Below, in pieces: positions 10,701 to 20,400 of a stretch of DNA of 64,000 nt. Positions within the stretch are counted from its first letter, which is position 1, and each line of letters opens with the position of its first letter. This stretch comes from Blastomussa wellsi (Eukaryota; Cnidaria; Anthozoa; Scleractinia; Plerogyridae): assembly GCA_947652115.1 (NCBI GenBank), contig OX393563.1, forward strand, positions 1 through 64,000, read 5' to 3'. A model generated the notes under the pieces. The model was not told where the DNA came from and made no database searches. It worked only from the letters and a program-made list of their open reading frames with translations. The position numbers and the translations under genes are program-made.

Positions 10701-12736
10701 CCACACTGTACGTCCACCGAAATGGGAAGCTGCTCTTGGCTGGATTCTTCAGCGCCAAGCTTCGTAAGCATCAAGTGACTTGGTTGCCCTGTGAAATTGA
10801 AGCCCTAGCTATCGGTGCAGCTATAAGACATTTTGCCCCCTATATCATTCAATCCTCACACACAACCGAGGTACTAACTGACAGCAGACCTTGCGTTCAA
10901 GCTTATGAAAAGCTGAGAAGAGGAGAATTCTCCGCCAGCTCCAGAGTCACCACCTTCCTGTCCACAGTCAGCCGCTATTCCGTCCACGTCCGTCATATTG
11001 CCGGAGTGGAGAACCTACCCTCCGATTATGCAAGCCGACACCCAAAGGAATGTTTGGACTCTAGTTGCCAAATTTGCAAATTTATCGTCGAACTCGAAGA
11101 TTCTGTTGTTCGCAGCCTCTCTGTAAGTGACGTACTACAAGGCTCTGTCAAGATGCCCTTCACTGGCCGTGCTGCTTGGCAGGCTACCCAGATGGAGTGC
11201 CCTCACCTCCGGAGGACACATTCTCACCTTAGCCAAGGCACCCGACCCTCTAAGAAGGCCACTCATATTATCGATGTGAAACGCTACCTTAAGGATGTGG
11301 TAATCGCTGCTGATGGCCTTCTCGTTGTGCGAGATCATCAGCCCTTCCAACCCCCTCGTGAGCGCCTGGTTGTTCCTCGCTCCGTTTTAGGTGGCCTATT
11401 AACTGCTCTTCACATCCGTTTTTGTCACCCTTCAAAGTACCAAACAAAGCGTCTCTTCAGCCGATACTTCTTCGCACTAGATGTTGACCGAGCCATTGAC
11501 CTTGTATCTTCCTCCTGTCACATCTGTGAGTCTGTGAAATCGATCCCTAAACACTTCCAGCCCCAGTCAAGCGAGCAACCTCCCCCGTCGATTGGCGTTT
11601 CCTTCGCTGCTGATGTTGCCCGCCGTCACCGACAATTGATCCTAGTACTAAGAGAGACAGTCTCCTCATACACTTTGACCACCCTTATCAAGAGCGAGAA
11701 ACATGAGGATCTCCGCAACGCCATCATAGTCCTGTGTTCCCAGCTGCGTTCCTTACACGACGGCGGTGCGACAGTCCGCGTTGATCCTGCCCCTGGTTTC
11801 TGTGCACTAGCCACCGACCCAATCCTCACCTCCCATGGGATTACCTTGGAGATCGGCAGGGTCAAGAATCCAAACAAGAACCCCGTTGCTGAACGTGCCA
11901 TAGAGGAGCTCGGTTTGGAGCTTCTGAACTTGTCCCCAGAGGGAGGCCCGGTGTCTGATGTCACTCTGGCACTAGCAACTGCAAATGCAAACTCCCGCAT
12001 CCGGCGAGACGGCCTCTCGGCGCGGGAAGTCTGGACTCAACGTGACCAGCTAACTGGAGAACAGCTACCCGTAGTTGACAGACAACTCATCCTTAGTCAG
12101 AATTACTCCCGCCTGCAGAATCACACACCCAGTGCAAAGTCTAAGGCTCGTGGACGTACCAACCTACCCCCAGTTGCCGTCTCCGTTGGCGACTTAGTCT
12201 TCTTGAAAGGTGACAGAGACAAATTGAAAGCCCGTGAGAAATACCTCGTGGTCAGCGTTCGCGAGGATCTTTCTTGTGAGCTACGGAAGTTCACCACCTC
12301 CCAGTTTCGCAGCAAGATCTACTCGGTGCCTATGTCTGAATGCTATCCAGTGGCCCCGACAGTTTTGGCTCAGTCCCCGCAGGGCCCCATTCGTGGCCTT
12401 CATAAGCCCTCCTCCCTTGACTCTGATGATGACGCCGACCCTGTCATTCTACCACCAAGACTCTCCACTGTCCCTGCACCTTCACTATCAGAAACTCGGC
12501 CTCCAGCCCCTGACCAACACACGGTTTCGCAACCTGTACATGACAGTGTCCCTGTTCAGGAACTTCCTCCAGTACCTGCAGCTATTGTCCCACCACCTTG
12601 CACCCCAGACTCCTCTCCAGGCTGCTCGGTTCTTTCAGATGCTCCACCTGAATCTGCTGCTGTAGTTCCCCCCAGACGGTCTGGCCGCCAACGAAGCGCC
12701 CCGTTTTGGCAAACTCAGGACTGGGACTTAAAGTAG
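7796..12736 (+). CDS. Gag-Pol polyprotein of LTR retrotransposon 1
   Basis: A single uninterrupted 1646-aa polyprotein starting at ATG 7796 (context acATGGCC). Order: gag-like N-terminus (about 1-300) with a C-x2-C...H...C patch, retropepsin-like protease with D-T-G-A (about residue 357), reverse transcriptase (about 650-850), RNase H with T-D-G-A (about 960), an integrase HHCC finger, a D-D-E integrase core, and a proline-rich tail. This order is that of Ty3/Gypsy elements. The RT active site reads I-A-D-D-L instead of Y-[LVM]-D-D, with both catalytic aspartates kept. All enzymatic signatures appear present and there is no frame break, so the element may be recent enough to be active. Confidence 0.9.
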   Translation: MAASPRAPKQWQLTKIETITSYESWRQNLIYILSLDKNFVPFLDATWQKQTAANPRRGLTNDGTTVPEAQRLTAAQKSAHLDLLLGQIANFCPVISRNSIVKHSTSLNDIWQKIRQHYGFQSTGAHFLDLASISLQPDERPEDLFQRLMAFFEDNLLSVHGGLTHHGDQVTADEDLSPTLENTVVVLWLKLIHPGLPLLVKQKYGSELRNKTLASLKPEISQALTSLLDELRSIEDTKTMRVGSSTPRRHPNSSHVQSRQRPFLSCVLCKTAGRPHTTHNLSDCRYLPDRDRRPWARSRMVMDDPEDLGADECEPLDESIDLVVPQAQGEEPTALRVSIVQSPVLNTFYHEHPVRLTLDTGATSNMVRASSAKLYGFPITPASQMARQADGVTPMDVIGEVHCSLTRGQWTFELDALVVRQLDVDILAGNPFMVRNDIGVRPAKRQIEIGGTEIIHYSSPSRHTRQPNVRRTQAFLLRNPCRTVILPGEYVQFSTPSDTDSDILWALEPRLDCPSNIPRKPEDAWPPPQQIQAVDHAVRVSNTTDSPILLKSGEQLCQVRHILPVEASASPTPTITLTATSPPPTTCKPFSPSVILDPDGCLDQDTRDKFIALNQEFDDVFNPSISKYNGASGKIEAVVNIGPTLPPQRKGRLPQYNRKTLEELQDKFDELESAGVFAKPEQVNVHVEYLNTSFLVKKPNGGSRLVTSFGEVAQYSKPQPSLMPNVDGVLREIGKWKYLVITDLLKSFYQIPLAHSSMKYCGVATPFKGIRVYTRSAMGMPGSETCLEELMSRVLGDLIQEGCVAKIADDLYVGGNSPIEVLDNWRRVLALLQKNNLRLSAAKTIICPSKAIVLGWVWPNGTLQASPHKLAALSSVEPPSTVQGLRSFVGAYKVLSRVLPRFAELLDPLDQATAGKESREKVVWCDELLLAFKTAQRALADNRTITIPQPQDALWIVTDGAIKNRGIAATLYVHRNGKLLLAGFFSAKLRKHQVTWLPCEIEALAIGAAIRHFAPYIIQSSHTTEVLTDSRPCVQAYEKLRRGEFSASSRVTTFLSTVSRYSVHVRHIAGVENLPSDYASRHPKECLDSSCQICKFIVELEDSVVRSLSVSDVLQGSVKMPFTGRAAWQATQMECPHLRRTHSHLSQGTRPSKKATHIIDVKRYLKDVVIAADGLLVVRDHQPFQPPRERLVVPRSVLGGLLTALHIRFCHPSKYQTKRLFSRYFFALDVDRAIDLVSSSCHICESVKSIPKHFQPQSSEQPPPSIGVSFAADVARRHRQLILVLRETVSSYTLTTLIKSEKHEDLRNAIIVLCSQLRSLHDGGATVRVDPAPGFCALATDPILTSHGITLEIGRVKNPNKNPVAERAIEELGLELLNLSPEGGPVSDVTLALATANANSRIRRDGLSAREVWTQRDQLTGEQLPVVDRQLILSQNYSRLQNHTPSAKSKARGRTNLPPVAVSVGDLVFLKGDRDKLKAREKYLVVSVREDLSCELRKFTTSQFRSKIYSVPMSECYPVAPTVLAQSPQGPIRGLHKPSSLDSDDDADPVILPPRLSTVPAPSLSETRPPAPDQHTVSQPVHDSVPVQELPPVPAAIVPPPCTPDSSPGCSVLSDAPPESAAVVPPRRSGRQRSAPFWQTQDWDLK

Positions 12737-13062
12737 TGAACCAGGAATGTTTGTACTTTACCTTAACGTATTTACTTCATTTTACTCGCTACTCTTCGAA
12801 GAACAAATCTAAGGGACCAGACAGAGACTGCACCCGTTGTGCTTATTTCAGTTTTACATTGTAGTTCATGTTTAGTGTTTAGAAGGACAAATCTAAGGGA
12901 CCAGAGACGGCACCCGTCGTGCTTAATGATTTTAGTTTTAGTTCAGCTTTAGTGTTGTCTCAGTTCTTCCTTTGCATGTTCCTTTATTAAGTCGTCTATT
13001 TCACATGTACATTCAGTTTACTCCTGTGCCTGTATACTAGGGAGACAACTAGGAGGCAACCA
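12737..13062 (+). other. 3' non-coding tail of retrotransposon 1
   Basis: Non-coding tail containing a diverged direct repeat of gacaaatctaagggaccagag (near 12802-12830 and 12887-12910), then the purine tract. Confidence 0.55.
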
Positions 13063-13208
13063 CGCCACTACGTTATGTTTATTGTAGCCAGCGGTTGTTT
13101 ACGCTGCGCACGCGCGTTGGCATCTTGTCTGTTCCATGTGCTCGCCAAGCGAACGTGTTGTCGTTTATTAAACCTTCGAGTAAACGCAGTGTTTCCTCTT
13201 GATTGGCG
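13063..13208 (+). repeat. Right LTR of retrotransposon 1
   Basis: 146 bp, one mismatch to 7522-7667. It is preceded by a weak purine tract (ctaggaggcaac) that may serve as plus-strand primer. Confidence 0.88.
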
Positions 13209-15297
13209 CAAGCCGTCACATCACATCACAAGTTTTCATTTCGATCGCGCCACGAGAAATGTTTTAGTTTACCTGTCTAAACACCGCTAACTGAAGTACC
13301 CCTCAATGTTCTCAATTCCCCAGGCTTGTTGATGTAATAAGTCAACCTTGAACAGAACTGTATGCTCGAAACTTCTAGTTCCAAAGTTCTTAAGATAGAA
13401 TCTTTCAAACTGTTTTTTTAGTTTTACCGCGTTTCTTATTTGCCTTGACAATGGAAATTGAGGAGAGGTCTTGTTATAAAAAACAGCGATAAATAAAATC
13501 CAGGTTTATGGCCAAAAGCAGTCATTCGAATAGCCGTTATGGGGGGATATTAAGGCAATAATAATATACGGTGGCATATCAGTACTAGAGAGCCATCTTC
13601 CAAGTTTCCTTTACTGTTTAATAGGTTTTGCTTTTCATTTAACACACCCGGTTCTGGCAGAAATACCCAACTAATACTCCACGAATTTGAGATGGCAGAT
13701 TGATGATGAGGCGATTGATTATTGAAAAACAACCACGAAGTTTCAGTAAATCTTGCTAATTTTATTTCGCCGACCATAATTTTGGCCCAGGGTGGGGGTG
13801 GGGTGTTTACTCCCATATATGGGCAATATAGGTATGTGTCGCGGTATAGGTTGTGGTTTTTCGAGGTTCCCGTTCCTTAAGGGGGAGATTCTACCTGAAT
13901 TTCAATGAAATTTTGAGAGGTTTAGAGATTGTATAAAAGGGAAGAAAATTTTGAAACACCCACAGACAGTTGAGCCCCACCCAAGTGCAACCAGCCCGGT
14001 AGGGGGACTGTTTGGGTGTGCATATTCTAATTTTAAACTTCAAATTCTAATTTTTAAACTCCATTAAATCTTCACGATTTCATATGTCTCCAAATTTTCC
14101 TCCTCCTTTAAGAAAAACTCCCTCCTTTGGCATTCCTTGAAACGCAAACGAGATATGTGCTTTAAACCAACTTTAAATGACGGCAATACGGCTTTCAGGT
14201 AGAATCCCGCCTTAAATGGGGTATCATTTTTGCTTCTTTTGGCGGTGTGATCCTTAGATAGGGTACCTGAATTGTATTATTTGGCCATTTTACAATTTGC
14301 AGTGTGTAAACAACTCGTAAACGAAAAGGAAACAGTCTGTCAACCTGAAAACGTTACGGGAAAGGATGGAATTTTTCGGGTTTGGTCCTTAAATAGGGTA
14401 TCCTCTTATTAATTTAAAAGTCCCAAGAATAAAAAACGTCACAACTTCCGCTTCCAATAACCTGGCCATATGTTGGCTGTCTGGGCATTACGAATCTTTT
14501 AAAGGTTTTAACCATTCGCCAGTCCCTCAAATTGTGCCGGTACGTGTTCCTGCCATATGTTTGTCCTGGGGAGGGTGAGGGGGGGGGGGGGGGGTACTCT
14601 CATATATGGGCTATATGGGTATGTGCCGCGGGATAGGGTATGCTTTCTTTATTGTTAACAAGGATCAGGGTTTAAGAACCTACGCGGCACACACCTATCC
14701 GAAATTTAGGGATGTTGGTTTTCTAGGCATTCCGAATCTTTCAAAGGTTTTAAGCATTCGGCAGTCACTCTATTGTGTCGGTGAGTGTTCCCCAATCTCT
14801 CACAAACGTCCCTAACTCCTTCAGTTGATTGTAGTCCTATAACATCACATAAAATAATATTGTGTTACAATAACGTATAAGAAAATCCATACAGTGTAAA
14901 TTACAAAGAGATTATTTAGCAGATATTTTTATTTCTTGTGAATAACAGAACAGGGGCGGATCCAGTATATCCTGTGTAGCTAGCTAGAATGCTAGATTCA
15001 GGATTTTTCTTAGCAGGGGGAGTGCACCACTAAAGAATGAAATATCTGATAAGTGAGGCAAACAAACACAGTCTTGCAGAATACTAGTAAAGTTAGAAAG
15101 CCAGAGGTCATCATGGGAAGGGGGGGGAGTAGCCACCTGGCACTTCACTACACCCCTGTAGAATTTCACTGATAATTTCTAATTTTAATACAGCACAACC
15201 AGCAATTGAGAAGCACCTGACCACAACCGTCACCTGTGTAGAATCTTCAATACTTACGTCATCTCTCCACATGAACAATCTCCAAAACTTGCTCATC
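13209..15297. other. Non-coding stretch with degenerate repeats and a G-run
   Basis: No gene supported. Two related segments, near 13785-13850 and 14575-14640, share cccatatatgggcaatat-like sequence followed by atgtgycgcgg and look like ends of a degraded repeat. Segments near 14480-14560 and 14715-14800 (ggcattccgaatctttcaaagg and relatives) are diverged duplicates. A run of about 16 G lies near 14579-14594. Confidence 0.5.
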
Positions 15298-16064
15298 TTA
15301 TATATTCGAGAAGAACTCAGGTGTACTATGATGCCAGGACTTCAACATGGATGAACCAGAAAGGATATATAACACTTGCCTAAACTTCAACATAATGTGC
15401 GACACAAAACCGAATTCATGTTATATATCCCAGAAGTACTCAGGCATACTCTGATGCCAGGACTCCAACCTGGATGAACCAGAAAGGATATATAACACTT
15501 GCCTAAACTTCAATATAATGTGTGATGCAAAACCTAAATCATGTTATATATCCCAGAAGTACTCAGGCATACTATGATGCCAGGACTCCAACCTGGATGA
15601 ACCAGAAAGGATATATAACACTTGCCTAAACTTCAATATAATGTGTGACGCAAGACCTAAATCATGTTATATATCCCAGAAGTACTCAGGCATACTATGA
15701 TGCCAGGACTCCAACCTGGATGAACCAGAAAGGATATATAACACTTGCCTAAACTTCAAAATAATGTGCGACGCAAAACCTAATTCATGTTATATATCCC
15801 AGAAGTACTCAGGCATACTATGATGCCAGGACTCCAACCTGGATGAACCAGAAAGGATATATAACACTTGCCTAAACTTCAAAATAATGTGCAATGCAAA
15901 ACCTAATTCATGCTATATATCCCAGAAGCATTCAGGCATACTATGAGGCCAGATCTTCAACCTGGGTGAACCAGAAAGGATATATAACACTTGCCTAAAC
16001 TTCAAAATAATGTGCAATGCAAAACCTAATTCACGTTATATATCCCAGAAGCATTCAGGCATAG
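15298..16064. repeat. 123-bp satellite, left part
   Basis: About six units of roughly 123 bp, with ttatatatcccagaag at 15421, 15543, 15667, 15790, 15913 and 16036. The array was split by retrotransposon 2 and resumes at 21966. Confidence 0.92.
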
Positions 16065-16202
16065 TGTAGCGCAAGCTGATTGCCCAGGGGTACCCCCCTG
16101 AGTGACTTGTGGGTCACGTGACTCATCTGTAGAGCATGTGCTCGAGTAGTGTTGATTAAAAGAGTTTTTAACGCCATGTTTACTGTGAATTCCGGCGTTA
16201 CA
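16065..16202 (+). repeat. Left LTR of retrotransposon 2
   Basis: 138 bp, TG...CA ends, one C/T difference from 21828-21965. Confidence 0.95.
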
Positions 16203-16354
16203 TTGGTGGCAGCGGTGAAAAACCTCGAACTTAGCGGATACCTGTGTTCAATGGAGTTATGTTGATGGTTTGTGCGACCGAATTTCGACGTCTTGTGTGG
16301 TTCCGTGTGGAAATTTTGATTGTGTGTTTGCTCGCGTGGTTTCGCCCGTTTGTA

Positions 16355-17455
16355 ATGGCGGAAAACTCAATCGTGGATTCAGGATTCAAACGTGTGAGTT
16401 GTTCGACGCCAGTTAACCCTTTTAAACCGGCCAACCCGTTTACACCAGCGTCTGATTCATCAGTGAATTATTTTGGAAGTCCAAGTCGCCGATTTCACTC
16501 CGCAAACCCGTTCGCATCCGAGAGCGATACAGATCATTATTCAGCCGATTTGTTTACACAGCGCCGAAAGTTTAACAAACCTGTTAAAAATCCAGCAGAT
16601 TATGATGGTAGTCAGTCGCTTCGAGATTATTTGAGACACTTTGAGCGTTGCTCAGTTGTCAATGGTTGGAGCAAAGATGAAGCTGCCGTATTTCTGGCCG
16701 CAAGCCTTCGCGGCGAAGCTCAAAAAGTGTTGAATGGCATGTCCGATAGCGACTGTCGAAATTACGCGAAGATTGTTGACAAATTGGAGCTTCGGTTCGG
16801 TGTTGAAAAACAGCGCGAGCTGCATCAAGCGCGTCTGCATAATCGTCGCCAACAAGAAAACGAAAGTATTCAAGCTCTTGCTGCAGATATCAGGTCTATG
16901 TCCAGTCTAGCTTATCAGGATTTATCACCTGACACTCAAGAAAGATTTGCCGTTCAGCATTTCATTGATGCTATCAAAGATCAAGAGGACAGGCTTCGCC
17001 TACGCAGAGATAAGCCACGCACCATGGACGAAGCCTTGTCGCTGGCTTGTGAGCTTGAAGCATTTCGTCTCCTGGATAGTGATTTGCGAAGGAGCTCTTC
17101 GAAGGTTCGTTCTATGGATGAAGTTGAAAGGGAGCCTGATTTGTTTAAAGCTCAGATGGAACTGTTACGTTCTGACCTTCACGCGCAACAACAACGTCAG
17201 GAGACTCAGCAAGTTGCTCTCCAGGAATTAGTTCAGCAAATTCAGCAGCTCTCCCAGTCAATGTCCTTAAACACTTCTGGAAATCAGCAACGCCAACCCT
17301 CCTCGCGTTATTCCAACCGAAATGGTCCATGCTGGGATTGCAAAGAATTTGGCCATTACCGTCGTAACTGCCCAGCACGTAAGTCACAGGAACAAGCCAA
17401 TTTGGGTTCGGGAAACGCCAACAGGGTGTCGCCCACGGGCCAGGGGGATACCTGA
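16355..17455 (+). CDS. gag: Gag protein of retrotransposon 2
   Basis: About 366 aa. I chose ATG 16355 (taATGGCGG) because it precedes the polar gag start; an upstream in-frame ATG at 16259 begins an unlikely hydrophobic stretch. A retrotransposon-gag capsid-like region lies near residues 60-240, a Gln-rich linker follows, and a CCHC zinc knuckle (CWDCKEFGHYRRNC) lies near the C-terminus. It ends at TGA 17453-17455 inside the overlap with pol. Confidence 0.9.
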   Translation: MAENSIVDSGFKRVSCSTPVNPFKPANPFTPASDSSVNYFGSPSRRFHSANPFASESDTDHYSADLFTQRRKFNKPVKNPADYDGSQSLRDYLRHFERCSVVNGWSKDEAAVFLAASLRGEAQKVLNGMSDSDCRNYAKIVDKLELRFGVEKQRELHQARLHNRRQQENESIQALAADIRSMSSLAYQDLSPDTQERFAVQHFIDAIKDQEDRLRLRRDKPRTMDEALSLACELEAFRLLDSDLRRSSSKVRSMDEVEREPDLFKAQMELLRSDLHAQQQRQETQQVALQELVQQIQQLSQSMSLNTSGNQQRQPSSRYSNRNGPCWDCKEFGHYRRNCPARKSQEQANLGSGNANRVSPTGQGDT

Positions 17456-20400
17456 ATGAGAGTGATGTTGGCCCTACAACTGGACATGACGTGAACAATG
17501 CTGTTCAACAGCCATCACAGCAGGAACTAACTTCTGATGTGCTCATGGAAAGGTCACAAGTTAGTAATAAATTAAGAGGTCTTTATTTGCCTGGTTTTGT
17601 TGGAGGAACTCGGGTTATGTGGTTGATAGACACTGGTGCTGCTCGTTCAATTTTGTCGTTTAAGATTTATGATTCCTTACCTGCTGGTGCCAAGTTCAGT
17701 TTGAGTACAGCCAATTCTGCCATTGCTCTTGCTGATGGTCAGCAAGCAAAAACACATGGACTGGGGCATGTTGTTGTGCGCCTGGGTACTAAAGAGTTTG
17801 AAATGCATGTGATTGTGGCTGAGGTTGAGGATGAGGGCATTTTGGGTATGGACTTTCTGTCACAAGTCGATTCAAGTATTGACATTGTAAAGAACCATGT
17901 GTCGATTAATGGAGAAGTGTTTGATTGTTGTGATTTCAAGAACCAGCCCCTTAGTTCCAGATGCATGGTACGACGTTCAACATTAATTGAACCTTATACC
18001 GAAGTCATCGTTCCAGTCACTGTTCAGAAGCGTTTTGCGACCTTAGATCCAAAGGCATCTCAATTAGGCATGCGATTGTTAGAGCCTTGCCTTAACTCAC
18101 ATTTGCAACAAAAGGGCCTTCATGTTGCAAGGACTCTGGTGGATGTTAAAGAGGACCGAGTGGTACCCTTGCGTGGTTTCAATGTTTCTGACAATGTTTT
18201 CAACTTGGCTGCTGAGACTGTGGTTGCCCTAGCTAAGCCAGTTATTGATGTCGCTTCACTGGAACCTTACGAGGAGAATGAGAGTGTTGTTGGCCAAGCT
18301 AGAGTAATGAATCAGTGTGTTTCAGGAGAAACAATTGAAAGGACCCTACCAGAGCCGTTACAGGAACTTCTTGAGAACAGTACTGATTTGACTGACAGTG
18401 AAACTGCAAGACTGAAGGAGTTGCTGTATGATTACCAACATGTCTTCTCCCTTACAGAAGGAGACCTGGGTACCACACAAATGGCCAAGCACCGAATTGA
18501 AACAGGCAACGTACCTCCAATCAGGCAACAACCCCGGCGCACCTCTCCATGGAAACATGACGAAATAGAACGGCAGGTAGCAGACCTCCTGCATCAAGGG
18601 AAGGTGACAGAATCGTCAAGCCCTTGGTCATCCCCAGTTGTCTTGGTGACTAAAAAGGACGGAAGCCAGAGGCTGTGCATTGACTATCGTCAGTTGAATG
18701 CAGTAACTGTTAAAGATGACTTTCCTTTGCCACGAGTTGATGATTCACTCTCTGCTTTAAGCGGTTCAAGATGGTTTTCCACGCTGGATCTTGCCTCTGG
18801 TTACTGGCAGGTGGCTATGGATGCAAGTACCAAGGAAAAAGCAGCATTTGTTACTTCTAGTGGCTTGTATGAATGGAATGTCATGCCTTTCGGGCTCTGC
18901 AATGCGCCAAGTACATTTGCCAGATTGATGGAACTTGTTTTAAAGGGTCTTAATTGGAAAATTTGCTTGATCTACCTTGATGATGTGATCGTCATGGCGC
19001 CCACGTTTGAAGAAGAGTTGGAGCGGCTGAAGCAGGTGTTTGAGCGACTTGCCCATGCAGGACTGAAGCTTAAGCCGAAGAAGTGTTATCTCTTTCAGAA
19101 AAGAGTTTCGTATCTTGGACACGTGGTCACAGAAGAAGGCATCACTGCAGACCCTGTAAAGGTGGAACAAGTTCGCGCATGGCCTGTTCCAGAAAACAGC
19201 ACGGAGGTCAAAAGCTTCCTCGGACTTGCCTCTTATTATCGCAGGTTCATTCCTGATTTTTCAACTGTAGCTCAACCACTGTACAAGCTAACCGAAGCAA
19301 GGACCGAATTTGTTTGGACAGGGCAATGTCAACAGGCTTTCGACAGCCTAAAGGGGTTACTTACCTCCGCAAGAGTCTTGGCCTATCCGACCAGGGAGGG
19401 AAAGTTTGTACTAGATACTGATGCGTCAGACCATGGAATCGGTGCAGTGTTGTCACAGCTTCAGGACGGGGTGGAAAGACCTATTGCATTTGCAAGTCGA
19501 ACATTGTCTAAGTCAGAAAGGAACTATTGTGTTACTCGTCGTGAACTTTTGGCAATTGTTGAGTTTGTCAAGCAACACCGGCATTACCTGCAAGGTGCCA
19601 GATTCTGTATTCGAACTGATCATGCCCCCTTGCGCTCTGTCATTAATGCCAAGGATCCAGAAGGACAGCTGGCGCGTTGGATTGAATTCTTAAGTACTTT
19701 TGACTTTGAGATCCAGTATCGTGCCGGCCAACGACACCAGAATGCTGATGCACTTTCTCGTCGACCCTGCGATGATCGTTGCAAGTGGTGTCGGGGTTGG
19801 AAATCTCAGAAACAAGTGTCATTTGTTCATGTGGGTGTCCAGACCGAGGCGCAGGCTCCTAACCGGGACAGTGAGCAACCTGATAGTCGTGGAGGACCGG
19901 CAGGTGATCGTTGTGCCACAGTTAAGTTGGAACCAACATGGACTTCTACCTTCTTGCGGGAACAGCAGGTGGCAGATTCTGATCTCAAGGTCATCATTGG
20001 ATGGAAGGAAGCTGGTGAAAGAAAACCTTCGTGGGAAGAAGTTTCCCGTCAGAGCCGTGCCGTTAAGGCCTTGTGGTCACAGTGGGACCGGCTCGCCTTC
20101 AGAAATGGTGTACTTTGTCGCAAATGGGAAAGTGATATGGGAGATCAGACAACAGATCAGATTGTACTTCCGGAAAATCTTCGACAGACTGCCTTTGAAG
20201 CCCATCATAGTCACACAACAGCGAGTCATCATGGTCTAAAGAAGACCTTAAGTGCTCTTCAGTCTCGTTATTATTGGCCAGGACTTACATCAGCAGTTCA
20301 CAGATTGGTCGCCAGGTGTCACGTCTGCGGATCAAAGAAAACATGGGGAAAGAAACGTCGTTCTCCCTTAAAACAGTACATGGTAGGTGCTCCTATGGAA

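Larger units (their letters stand above)
7522..13208 (+). mobile_element. LTR retrotransposon 1 (Gypsy-order pol), nearly intact
   Basis: Two 146-bp LTRs with one mismatch flank a single 1646-codon gag-pol frame. The LTR ends are CGCCA...TGGCG instead of TG...CA. A candidate primer-binding site TGGTGGCAGC follows the left LTR directly. No clear target duplication was found (CAA on both sides at most). LTR identity near 99% indicates recent insertion, after the host segment existed. Confidence 0.9.

Noticed and set aside
14579..14594. G-run as quadruplex regulatory site
   Set aside because: It lies in a degraded repeat with no gene nearby; kept only as a note.
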